A DNA stretch of 64,000 bases from Bacteroidota bacterium (lineage in GTDB: Bacteria > Bacteroidota > Ignavibacteria > Ignavibacteriales > Ignavibacteriaceae), in the NCBI GenBank assembly GCA_021815405.1, contig JAKAGV010000009.1, positions 62,001 to 126,000 of the forward strand, written 5' to 3'. The notes under the pieces were generated by a model. The model did no database searches and was not told where the DNA came from. It worked only from the letters and a program-made list of their open reading frames with translations. Both the position numbers and the translations under genes were made by a program. Shown one piece after another: positions 34,757 to 42,861 of this stretch; position 1 is the stretch's first letter; each line of letters begins with the position of its first letter.

Positions 34757-36655
34757 TTATTTAAGAAGGACCATTTTACCGGCATATTGTTTTCCTTCCG
34801 CTATAACATTATAAATATAAATACCTGAAGCAGCTTCATTGCCTGATTCGTCTTTCCCATTCCAGATAACTTCATTTTCTCCGACAGGAAAATCTTCATC
34901 GGCTATAGTTATAATTTTCTGACCGAGGAAATTATATATTGAAACTTCAACTCTTTCTCTTTTCGGCAAACTAAATTTAATTGATGTACTCGGATTAAAA
35001 GGATTAGGATAATTGCCTTCAAGAATAAAATTAGCCGGAGCTTTTTCTTCAGTCTTAATTCCTGTTATGTCGCTTACAAATCCAATAGAATCAAGCATCG
35101 GCTGTACTTCGGGGTTCGCCATAAAATTTTTCCATAAAAGCTGCGACCGGTAATTCTCAACCATATCTATAATCGGTCCTTCATCAATTGCAAGATAACT
35201 GCTTGCATACCAATTCTGGGTAACATTAAATGCATCTTTGAAACCAAAAGGTCCCCAGATTTCTTTACCGTACTTATGATACATATTTTTGAATGCTGCA
35301 ATTGATTCTTCCGGTGTATAAGGCATAGATGAAATTGCCGCAGTAGGAGTTATTGTTCCGTCATCATTAGTTGGGCTGTGTGCCGAGTATCCGTTCGGAT
35401 CATCACTCGCCGTTAGTCCCCATGTAACCGAATCATAACCGGCAAAATGTTTTGGATTATCTATACAGTAAGCTCTATTTATTAAAGTCATGTTTCTGTT
35501 ATTTATAAAGTAGTCTGTATACTTGTCTTTTATGCCTCTCGGGTCAAATCCTAAAAAAGAATAATGCGCAAAGAAGAGCGGACCGCCGTATGCGGGACCG
35601 ACAAACAGCGGGATGCCGTAATATGAATTCCCATTTAAATAATTGGCGCCTAATCCTGACCAGCCGACTTGATAAAAATTCTTTGAAACACTGTGTGTCG
35701 GTGAAGCGACTGCAAGCAAGTATACTATCATCGCCTCGTTATAGCCTCGTATTGCCATGTTTATTTTCCAGCCGTAATCCGGCGACCAATGCCAGTATAA
35801 AGAATAACTATCCGGACTTTGCTTATACCAATTCCAATCAACCGACTGCCAGATGTTTGTTATCATACTTCGTATGCTGTCTTCTTCTGTTGTATTTTGA
35901 TTAAAGAACTGTCGTGCTGTCAACAGTCCTTCAATCATGTAAGATGTTTCAACAAGGTCGCCGCCGTCATCGTACTGGCTGAATGGAATAACCGCACCTG
36001 TTGTTCCATTCATCCAATGCGGGAAAGCTCCGTGAAATCTATCTGCTTTTGTTGTAAGGAAATTTAAAATCTTAAGCATGCGCTGAATGCCTTGTTCTCT
36101 TGTAATAAAATCCCGGTAGATTCCGACAAGTATTGCCATTACTCCAAAGCCTGAACCGCCGATTGTTACGGTTTCTCCCGAGCCTAATCTTTCTCTTGCA
36201 AGACCTGAAACCGGATGCGCATAATCCCAAAAATATCTGAAGGTTGCTTTCTCAAGCATAGTCAACAAAGCGGTATCGGACATTACATAAGTGTATGCCG
36301 TAACAGGAGAGCTTAAACCAGATTCGTTGTTGTTTGCATCTAAAGCGGAGACGGCATAAGTAGCGGTATCACCCGGAACTCCGACGAAATCATCAAAAAT
36401 TCTGATGTCCGGAGTTGTAATTCCTATTTTGGTATAAGTAGTACCCTGCAGTTTATAAATATTGTAGCCGATAATATTTGTTTCGGGATTTGCATTCCAG
36501 GTAATATCAATATGGCTGTCGTATCCGGTTGCAGTCACTCCAGTAGGAATAGAAATAACTTTTGTCCCTAAAACTCTTCTAACTTCAGAATTCTGACCGA
36601 AACTAACTTTTACCGATAAAATTATAAACGCAAATAAAATTATCTTTCTTTTCAA
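34757..36655 (-). CDS. GH144-type beta-glucan hydrolase, surface form with FN3 and T9SS domains
   Basis: The domains are: signal peptide ending Val-Ser-Phe-Gly-Gln; a fibronectin-III domain (about 33-125, with Tyr-Asn-Ile-Tyr-Lys); a PF10091/GH144 catalytic domain (about 130-540); and a T9SS sorting domain starting at Asn-Tyr-Pro-Asn-Pro-Phe-Asn-Pro and ending Lys-Met-Val-Leu-Leu-Lys. Catalytic-domain motifs are Trp-Gly-Leu-Thr-Ala-Ser-Asp-Asp, Asn-Asp-Asp-Gly-Thr-Ile-Thr-Pro-Thr-Ala-Ala and Ala-Ile-Asp-Glu-Gly-Pro-Ile. The tail predicts display on the cell surface, where it would cut polymer first. It differs from the tail-less paralogue at 23962-25362. Confidence 0.88.
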   Translation of the reverse strand: MKRKIILFAFIILSVKVSFGQNSEVRRVLGTKVISIPTGVTATGYDSHIDITWNANPETNIIGYNIYKLQGTTYTKIGITTPDIRIFDDFVGVPGDTATYAVSALDANNNESGLSSPVTAYTYVMSDTALLTMLEKATFRYFWDYAHPVSGLARERLGSGETVTIGGSGFGVMAILVGIYRDFITREQGIQRMLKILNFLTTKADRFHGAFPHWMNGTTGAVIPFSQYDDGGDLVETSYMIEGLLTARQFFNQNTTEEDSIRSMITNIWQSVDWNWYKQSPDSYSLYWHWSPDYGWKINMAIRGYNEAMIVYLLAVASPTHSVSKNFYQVGWSGLGANYLNGNSYYGIPLFVGPAYGGPLFFAHYSFLGFDPRGIKDKYTDYFINNRNMTLINRAYCIDNPKHFAGYDSVTWGLTASDDPNGYSAHSPTNDDGTITPTAAISSMPYTPEESIAAFKNMYHKYGKEIWGPFGFKDAFNVTQNWYASSYLAIDEGPIIDMVENYRSQLLWKNFMANPEVQPMLDSIGFVSDITGIKTEEKAPANFILEGNYPNPFNPSTSIKFSLPKRERVEVSIYNFLGQKIITIADEDFPVGENEVIWNGKDESGNEAASGIYIYNVIAEGKQYAGKMVLLK

Positions 36656-36675
36656 AACTTAGTTTTCCTAATTAT

Positions 36676-38751
36676 TTAAAAGCCTTCTACAACACAAAAA
36701 TCAAAATAGTTGTACGTTATCCTTTTGCCGGTATCTTTTTCAATCAGTTCTAATTCCATTTTATGAAGTTCGGTTGAAAGGCTGTTTGGAACTTGAATAT
36801 CAATTGATTCGGTTTTTATAAAGAGCATTTGATTCTCATTGAGATTTATATTTTCAATTTTACCTGCTTGGCTGCCGTTGATGGAAAATTTAAGCAGGCA
36901 ATTTTCAAATCTTTTATAAAGATCATTCATGATATAAAGATCAAAAAGAAATTTCTTTCCGGTGAAGTATTGATCCTGCCTAAGGTTTACAGAAATATAT
37001 ACCGGCTGATAGCATAGCTTAATAGTATCGTATGCTTTTTTCTTTTCGCCGAAATAATCAACAACTGCCCAGGATATTGAAGCCCAGCAGTCAATCAGCA
37101 TAAATTGAAAGATGCCGTTTATTCCGTCAAACCTTTTGCGGCGGTAAAAATCAATTGCGGTTTTTAATACTTCGGATTGATAAACTTGTGAATTTTCTAT
37201 AAACTCTTCGATAGAATTTCCCATTTTCACTTTAGCAATATTAAAAGTTTGGTCAACTTGAAAATTATGATACTCCCAAAGGCTCCATTTAGGTGGGAAT
37301 AAATTTTCTCCTCCGACAATTTTCTTCATTGAATCAAGCATTGGCAAACCCTGTGCGCCGAATTCCGTAACTAATGGTCCCATCGGTGCGGCGGCATAAA
37401 AATCTTTTTTGCCCCAGTACCAACCTTCGTATGCGTGTTCTTCATAGTTTGATGCCCTTCTTACTATTCTCGATGAGTCCTCGGTTTTGACAGCCGCTTC
37501 GAGCAGAGGGTCTAAAGTTTTTATTTGATCCCCAGGTTCATTATGACAGCACCAAACAGCAATCGAAGCGTGATTATAAAAATTACCTACCATCTCTTTA
37601 ATTTGTTTCACAGCTTCGGATTTAAATGAAAGAGACTCATCATAAGTCCATTGAAGACTGAAGTCCTGCCACACCAAAATTCCCTGCCGGTCGAATTCAT
37701 CATAAAGTTCATGCCGGTTTACATGCGCGTGAACTCTAACAATATTTATATTAGCTTCTTTTATCAATGAAGCGATTTGCTCAATCCTGTCCTTTTTAAG
37801 ATCGCTTAAAAATTGGGCTGGAATTATGTTCGTTCCTCGAAGAAATAATTTTTTACCGTTGATAAAAAACTGCTGTTTTTCATCAAGATGAATTTCGCGA
37901 ATTCCAAAAGTAATTTCTTTAGTTAAGAATTCATCAGAAGTGATTTTCAATTTATATAAATTCGCCTCACCTAAATCCCAGCTCCACCATAAAAGCGGCG
38001 ATTCGATTTCAATAAAACAATTGAATTGATTATTGCCGTATTGCACTTGACGTAATTCTTTTTTCTCAATTGTCTTTTTGGCGGGAGAAGTAATAGTAAT
38101 TGTTAATTGAATTTCTTTAGCGATTGTTTGAGAAGATAAATAATCCAAGTTTACAGAAACGGTTGCAACATTCATTTCATGATTGAGAGTTGAAGTTACT
38201 TTTATATTTTCCAAAATGATTTCGTAACCGTATTCAATAAATACATCATTCCAGATGCCGCCGGTATTTTGATCCTGACCAAACTGTTTACTGTTTCCGC
38301 CAGGTCTGCAGTCGTGGTGGCTGAAGATTCCTTTAATTAATCTTTTTCTATCCGGCCATATTTTATCGGGATCTTCAAACGGTGAAGTTACTTTTACAAC
38401 AAGAATATTTTCTTTATCAAGAAGCTTCGATATCTCAAAAGAGAATGGTGCAAAGTAGCCTTCATGGCTTCCCAAATAATTCCAATTGAACCATACATCT
38501 GAATAATAATCGATTCCTAAAAAGTTAAGTAAACTCAATCCTACATTCTTATCAATAAAGTTAAATTGTTTTGCAAACCATACTGTCCCGTTAAAATTAT
38601 GCAAACCGGCTAATTCCCAGTTTGTAGGAATAGCCATCGATTCTAAACTTTTACCGGAATTTAAAATTTCTTTAATATCCTTGATTTCTAATTCACTTTT
38701 TGAATCCCGGATAAAACTCCATTCACCGTTCAGATTTATTATATTATTCAA
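36676..38751 (-). CDS. Glycoside hydrolase family 2 enzyme, cytoplasmic
   Basis: The 691 residues start with Gly-Glu-Trp-Ser-Phe and a sugar-binding jelly roll, then an immunoglobulin-like domain and the TIM barrel. The acid/base Glu405 is in Cys-His-Asn-Glu-Pro-Gly, and the nucleophile Glu463 in Val-Thr-Glu-Phe-Gly-Ala. The layout is closest to the beta-mannosidase/exo-glucosaminidase side of GH2. There is no signal peptide, so it acts on sugars brought in by the ABC importer. It is 3 bases from the GH94 gene. Specificity is not predictable; hydrolysis of a beta-linked disaccharide is the simplest reading. Confidence 0.87.
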   Translation of the reverse strand: MNNIINLNGEWSFIRDSKSELEIKDIKEILNSGKSLESMAIPTNWELAGLHNFNGTVWFAKQFNFIDKNVGLSLLNFLGIDYYSDVWFNWNYLGSHEGYFAPFSFEISKLLDKENILVVKVTSPFEDPDKIWPDRKRLIKGIFSHHDCRPGGNSKQFGQDQNTGGIWNDVFIEYGYEIILENIKVTSTLNHEMNVATVSVNLDYLSSQTIAKEIQLTITITSPAKKTIEKKELRQVQYGNNQFNCFIEIESPLLWWSWDLGEANLYKLKITSDEFLTKEITFGIREIHLDEKQQFFINGKKLFLRGTNIIPAQFLSDLKKDRIEQIASLIKEANINIVRVHAHVNRHELYDEFDRQGILVWQDFSLQWTYDESLSFKSEAVKQIKEMVGNFYNHASIAVWCCHNEPGDQIKTLDPLLEAAVKTEDSSRIVRRASNYEEHAYEGWYWGKKDFYAAAPMGPLVTEFGAQGLPMLDSMKKIVGGENLFPPKWSLWEYHNFQVDQTFNIAKVKMGNSIEEFIENSQVYQSEVLKTAIDFYRRKRFDGINGIFQFMLIDCWASISWAVVDYFGEKKKAYDTIKLCYQPVYISVNLRQDQYFTGKKFLFDLYIMNDLYKRFENCLLKFSINGSQAGKIENINLNENQMLFIKTESIDIQVPNSLSTELHKMELELIEKDTGKRITYNYFDFCVVEGF

Positions 38752-38754
38752 ACT

Positions 38755-41139
38755 TCATCCCAAATAAATTTCAACAAAAATTTGCTTATCAACCCGATCT
38801 GAATCAATAATATTACCGGATATTTTTTCGCCGTTCACCGTAATTGATTTTATACCATGGCTAACATGTTTAGGATTATAAAATTTAATATTAAATTCCT
38901 TTCCTCTAAATAATCTCTTAACCGAATAACTTTCCCATTTTTTTGGAATGCACGGATCAATTAATAATCCGTTTACCTCAGCTCTGATACCAATGATGCG
39001 GTCGACAATAATTTTTTGAAACCATGCGGCTGAGCCGGTGTACCATGTCCATCCGCCTCGTCCGTAATCCGGCGAAGAAGGTCCGTCTATATTTCCGGGA
39101 GTAACATAAGGTTCGGCAAAATATTCATTCGGATTCATTCCATTATAAACCGGTGATAATCTTTTAAATATTTCATACGGCATTTCGTCGCTCTTCATTT
39201 CGGCAAAAGCCCAGATTGCCCAGGTCGCTGCATGAGTATATACTCCTCCATTTTCTCTTCTTCCGGCGGCATAACGAGAAAGATATCCGATATATTTATC
39301 AGGTTTAGTATAGGCAGGGAATAAAAGCAGCGGACCGTTTTTCTTCAACAAATATTTTTTAACGGATTGCATCGCTTTCTCATTTTTTTCTTGATCTCCA
39401 ATCCTGCTTAAGACAGCCCAGGTCTGAGCGTTTAAAAATATTTTTCCTTCTTTGCAAGTTGAGCTTCCAATTAATTCCCCGCTGTCTTTCGTGGCTCTCA
39501 AATACCAATTTCCATCCCATGAATATTTATCAAATGTCTCTTTTAATCTGACAGAAATATTTGTATAACGTTCGGCTGAATTCTGATCGCCGAGCTTTTG
39601 GCAAATCGGGATAAAATTATCTAAGATGTAATATAAAAATTCAGTAAGCCAGAATGATTCTCCTTTCATTTCGAGACCAACGGCGCTTAGTCCGTCATTC
39701 CAATCTCCGGCGCCAATCAAAGTAATTCCTCTGCCGCTCATCCTGCTTAAAACTTTTTCAATTGATTTTACACAGTGAGCATAAAGAGATTCTTTTAATT
39801 CCTTATTATCATAATATTCTATTTCTTCTTTAAATAAATTCAGATTGTTCGTCTCTTTCAGATAATGGATCATCAGGAAAGGAAGCCACAATAGATCGTC
39901 CGTCATTTTAGTTTCAAGTCCTGTCTCCGAAATCGGATGCCACCAATGAAGAACAGCGCCGTCGGTCATCTGGTGCTTTGCATGAAGCTTTATTTGTTTT
40001 TCAGTCAATTCAGGATTTATTTGAAGGAATACAAGGCTGTCTTGAAGCTGATCCCTGAATCCGAAAGCACCGCTTTGCTGGTAGTATGCAGTCCTTGCCC
40101 AGAGCCTGCCTGATATTGTCTGGAACTTCAGCCATTTATTTACAAGTAAGTTCATCGCTTCATCCGGAGTGTTTATTTCCGTAGTTCCGAGCATTTCAGT
40201 CCATCGTCTTTTTACTTTTTCAAACGCAGCATCAATAGAATCCGGAGTTGAAAAACTTTTTAATGTTTTAACAATTTCTTTTTTATTCTCTTTCAAGCCA
40301 AGGAAAAAATCAAACCTGTCTGAGCCGCCTGGTTTAATTCTTGAATTAACTTTTATACATCCGATAGGATCACCCCAGCAGCCAGTTTGCTTAGCTAATT
40401 TATTTGATTTAATTCCGGCGGGATTTATTAAATCACCAAGCTGTCCGAGGAAAGTATCTTTATTGCTGTCGTAATCCTTAATCTTTTTACTACATGATAA
40501 GAATCCCAAATAAGGATAATCTATATTCCAGTGACCGCGGTCGCCTAGAGGAATTTCCCACAAGCGCTTCGATGCAGTCATAAAATTTAATTTTTCATCG
40601 AACGAAGTTTCTAAGAATGATTTATGGAATTCCCGATGATGATCTGCCGATGCGCCTAAGCACCACTCGAAGTAAGTATAAAAGGAAAGGTCAACGTTCT
40701 TACGGGTTTTATTAGAAATTTTAAGATCCCATATTTCAATAGATTCATCGAAAGGTACAAAGATTGTTAATTTAATTTCAATGCCTTTGTAAACCGAATT
40801 GAATTTTGTATACCCGAAACCGTGAATGCACTCGAATTTATTCAGTTCTTTTTTTACCGGTTGAAACGTTGGGCTCCAAACCTCACCGGACTCATTATTT
40901 TTAATATAGATATATTTGCCCCAATTATCCTGCACTAAATCCTGGTGCCACCGGGTCAAGCGATTAAATTCCGAATGTTCATACCAGCTAAACCCGCCGC
41001 CTGCTTGAGAAACTACAGTTCCATAAAGACTGTTTGATAGGACATTTACCCAGGGTTTGGGAGTCCGGTAAGTTTTAATAATATATTCACTGAAATCCTC
41101 CGAAAAATATCCGTACTTTGTTTCAAACTTTCTCTGCAC
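38755..41139 (-). CDS. GH94 beta-glycoside phosphorylase, cytoplasmic
   Basis: The 794 residues show the GH94 order: N-terminal beta-sandwich (Phe-Thr or Tyr-Gly-Tyr-Phe-type start; Gln-Ala-Gly-Gly-Gly-Phe), helical linker and (alpha/alpha)6 barrel with Gly-Phe-Arg-Asp-Gln-Leu-Gln-Asp and the catalytic acid Asp479 in Gly-Asp-Trp-Asn-Asp-Gly. The end is Gly-Ile-Lys-Ser-Ile-Thr-Val-Asn-Gly. Such enzymes split a beta-glucoside with phosphate to give a sugar 1-phosphate. The segment His-Trp-Trp-His-Pro...Asp-Asp-Leu-Leu-Trp-Leu-Pro is closest to the GH94 end of cyclic beta-1,2-glucan synthases. No signal peptide. GTG start with AAGGA 7 bases before. Known SOGP enzymes are longer, so specificity is open. 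Confidence 0.88.
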   Translation of the reverse strand: MQRKFETKYGYFSEDFSEYIIKTYRTPKPWVNVLSNSLYGTVVSQAGGGFSWYEHSEFNRLTRWHQDLVQDNWGKYIYIKNNESGEVWSPTFQPVKKELNKFECIHGFGYTKFNSVYKGIEIKLTIFVPFDESIEIWDLKISNKTRKNVDLSFYTYFEWCLGASADHHREFHKSFLETSFDEKLNFMTASKRLWEIPLGDRGHWNIDYPYLGFLSCSKKIKDYDSNKDTFLGQLGDLINPAGIKSNKLAKQTGCWGDPIGCIKVNSRIKPGGSDRFDFFLGLKENKKEIVKTLKSFSTPDSIDAAFEKVKRRWTEMLGTTEINTPDEAMNLLVNKWLKFQTISGRLWARTAYYQQSGAFGFRDQLQDSLVFLQINPELTEKQIKLHAKHQMTDGAVLHWWHPISETGLETKMTDDLLWLPFLMIHYLKETNNLNLFKEEIEYYDNKELKESLYAHCVKSIEKVLSRMSGRGITLIGAGDWNDGLSAVGLEMKGESFWLTEFLYYILDNFIPICQKLGDQNSAERYTNISVRLKETFDKYSWDGNWYLRATKDSGELIGSSTCKEGKIFLNAQTWAVLSRIGDQEKNEKAMQSVKKYLLKKNGPLLLFPAYTKPDKYIGYLSRYAAGRRENGGVYTHAATWAIWAFAEMKSDEMPYEIFKRLSPVYNGMNPNEYFAEPYVTPGNIDGPSSPDYGRGGWTWYTGSAAWFQKIIVDRIIGIRAEVNGLLIDPCIPKKWESYSVKRLFRGKEFNIKFYNPKHVSHGIKSITVNGEKISGNIIDSDRVDKQIFVEIYLG

Positions 41140-41186
41140 TTGATGTCCTTAGATAAATTCAATAAAAAAATGTGCGCTTAAAAAAA

Positions 41187-41223
41187 CATTCATCCGGTAC
41201 TTATAAAAAATACCGGCTGAATG
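41187..41223 (-). terminator. Terminator/attenuator between the surface-binding-protein gene and GH94
   Basis: A 13-bp stem with one mismatch (41187-41199 with 41211-41223) and an 11-base loop is followed on the minus strand by seven T residues. It should stop most transcripts after the first gene of the operon and let a fraction continue to GH94, GH2, GH144 and the ABC genes. Confidence 0.88.
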
Positions 41224-41257
41224 AAAAGTTAAGTAAACTTAAGCGTTTATAAAAATA

Positions 41258-42553
41258 CTATTTAAGGAGCACCATTTTCTTTGTTAGTGCATTATTGCCT
41301 TCTTCGAGTCTATAGAAATAAACGCCGCTAGATAAGTTATCCATGTTTACATTCATTTGATAATCACCCTTTGACTGATAAACATTGTTAACAAGTGTTC
41401 TTACCAGTTGACCAAGTGAATTATATACCTTCAAACTAACCAGACCGGATTTAGATACACTATATTTGATGTTAGTTGATGGGTTGAAAGGATTCGGATA
41501 ATTTTGACTTAAATCAAAAGTTAAAGGTTTGGAAACTCCAGATTCTGTAACCCCAGTTACTTGGTGGACCAATTCTATATAATCAAAATAGTTTACACTG
41601 CTGTAAGTTCTTGATGCACCTGAAGCAAAATCAGGAATTATCGTTATAGTTGTTACCGTGTCTCCGATATATTTAGAGAAATCATATGAAACTTTTACCC
41701 ATTGGTGTGCCACTGCATTGGAATCAAAAGTATCGCCTGTTGACCATCCCTTCCCTTCATATTTAAAATCAACTCGCGAGGTTGTATCTTTATAAACTAG
41801 TAATGTGGGTTTACAGTTTTCAGCTGTAACTACAAACGGAACTATTTTGTTATTGAAAACCCCTTCCCACGGTGCACCGGATTTATCAACAGTTAATTTT
41901 GCAACATGGGCAGTAGTATCCAAACCGGACTTATCAGGATTAGCTACTACTGAAAACGTATCAGCCGAAGGTGTAAAAACTGTCCACCCTGTATCTTGTG
42001 CAGTTGTTTCGAAATCCCAAAGATTTACAGCTACTGGATGGACGAAGTCTATATAATCAAAATAGTTTACACTGCTGTAAGTTCTTGATGCACCTGAAGC
42101 AAAATCAGGAATTATTGTTATAGTTTTTACCGTTTTGCCAATGTATGCAGAAAAATCATATGAAACTTGCACCCACTGATGTGCCACCTTATTGGAATCA
42201 AAAGTATCTCCTGTTGACCACCCGTCTCCTTCATATTTAAAATCGACTCGCGAGGTTGTATCTTTATAAACTAGCAATGTAGGTTTACAGTTTTCAGCTG
42301 TAACTACAAACGGAGTTATTTTGTTATTGAAAACCCCTTCCCAAAGTGCACCAGATTTATCTACAGTAAATTTAGCAACGTGAGCCGTTGTATTCAAACC
42401 AGACATATCAGGATTAGCTACTACCGAAAATGTATCAGCCGCAGGTGTAAAAACTGTCCACCCTGTATCTTGTGCAGTTGTTTCAAAATCCCATACTGAT
42501 TGGCCGAATGCGGAAAAAGAGATGAAAATCAGAAAGAGTATTAGATATTTCAT
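41258..42553 (-). CDS. Surface glycan-binding protein candidate: duplicated beta-sandwich domains and T9SS tail
   Basis: After a signal peptide (Ser-Ala-Phe-Gly-Gln) come two nearly identical domains of 158 residues (about 21-178 and 179-332), each starting Trp-Asp-Phe-Glu-Thr-Thr-Ala-Gln-Asp. Each contains Val-Val-Ala-Asn-Pro-Asp, Glu-Asn-Cys-Lys-Pro-Thr-Leu-Leu-Val-Tyr-Lys and Asn-Tyr-Phe-Asp-Tyr-Ile. The pattern resembles non-catalytic glycan-binding modules next to laminarin-type enzymes of Bacteroidota. The final 85 residues are a T9SS sorting domain. No catalytic residues are evident. It is the first, probably most abundant, product of the operator-controlled operon. Confidence 0.83.
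   Translation of the reverse strand: MKYLILFLIFISFSAFGQSVWDFETTAQDTGWTVFTPAADTFSVVANPDMSGLNTTAHVAKFTVDKSGALWEGVFNNKITPFVVTAENCKPTLLVYKDTTSRVDFKYEGDGWSTGDTFDSNKVAHQWVQVSYDFSAYIGKTVKTITIIPDFASGASRTYSSVNYFDYIDFVHPVAVNLWDFETTAQDTGWTVFTPSADTFSVVANPDKSGLDTTAHVAKLTVDKSGAPWEGVFNNKIVPFVVTAENCKPTLLVYKDTTSRVDFKYEGKGWSTGDTFDSNAVAHQWVKVSYDFSKYIGDTVTTITIIPDFASGASRTYSSVNYFDYIELVHQVTGVTESGVSKPLTFDLSQNYPNPFNPSTNIKYSVSKSGLVSLKVYNSLGQLVRTLVNNVYQSKGDYQMNVNMDNLSSGVYFYRLEEGNNALTKKMVLLK
41558..42493. repeat. Internal 474-bp tandem gene duplication
   Basis: Bases 42020-42493 and 41558-42019 encode the two binding domains and are still very similar in DNA. For instance, runs around the Asp-Phe-Ala-Ser-Gly-Ala-Ser-Arg-Thr-Tyr-Ser codons are almost unchanged. 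The duplication is recent, or is kept alike by gene conversion. Confidence 0.88.
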
Positions 42554-42593
42554 AAAAACCTCAGTTTTTTATATGTTATATAAATAAAAATAT

Positions 42594-42611
42594 TATGTAA
42601 ACGTTTACATA
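42594..42611. promoter_or_regulatory. LacI operator, proximal copy
   Basis: An 18-bp perfect palindrome (TATGTAAACGTTTACATA) has the same core as the site before lacI. It lies about 41 bases before the surface-protein ATG, in the leader. Its centre is 56 bp from that of the second site, close to five helical turns. Confidence 0.88.
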
Positions 42612-42650
42612 AACTTCAAATAAGTTGCCTCTTGTGGGAAAGGAAATAAA

Positions 42651-42666
42651 ATGAAAACGTTTACAT
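42651..42666. promoter_or_regulatory. LacI operator, promoter-overlapping copy
   Basis: ATGAAAACGTTTACAT matches the palindrome except for one base in the left half. It begins 3 bases below the -10 element of the surface-protein promoter, the same geometry as at lacI. Confidence 0.82.
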
Positions 42667-42669
42667 TAT

Positions 42670-42698
42670 AATCTAAGATTTTTATTTTTGTTTGTCAA
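42670..42698 (-). promoter_or_regulatory. Promoter of the surface-protein/GH94/ABC operon
   Basis: On the minus strand, TTGACA (42693-42698) is followed by 17 bases and TAGATT (42670-42675). A TATAAT overlaps slightly downstream but would give a 22-base spacer. Nothing coding is seen in the rest of the 42554-42861 gap apart from two short hairpins near 42840-42856. Confidence 0.75.
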
Positions 42699-42861
42699 GC
42701 ATAAAGTATTCTATCCTAGGGTTGATTTGATTAATGTATGATGGATTTACTTATGTATATGTTCAGATGAAAATTATCCATAATTTAAATTCATGATAGG
42801 AAACATTTTGAGACGTTGTCAAAATGAAGCTTTCATTATAATCTGGTATCCAGATTAAGAA

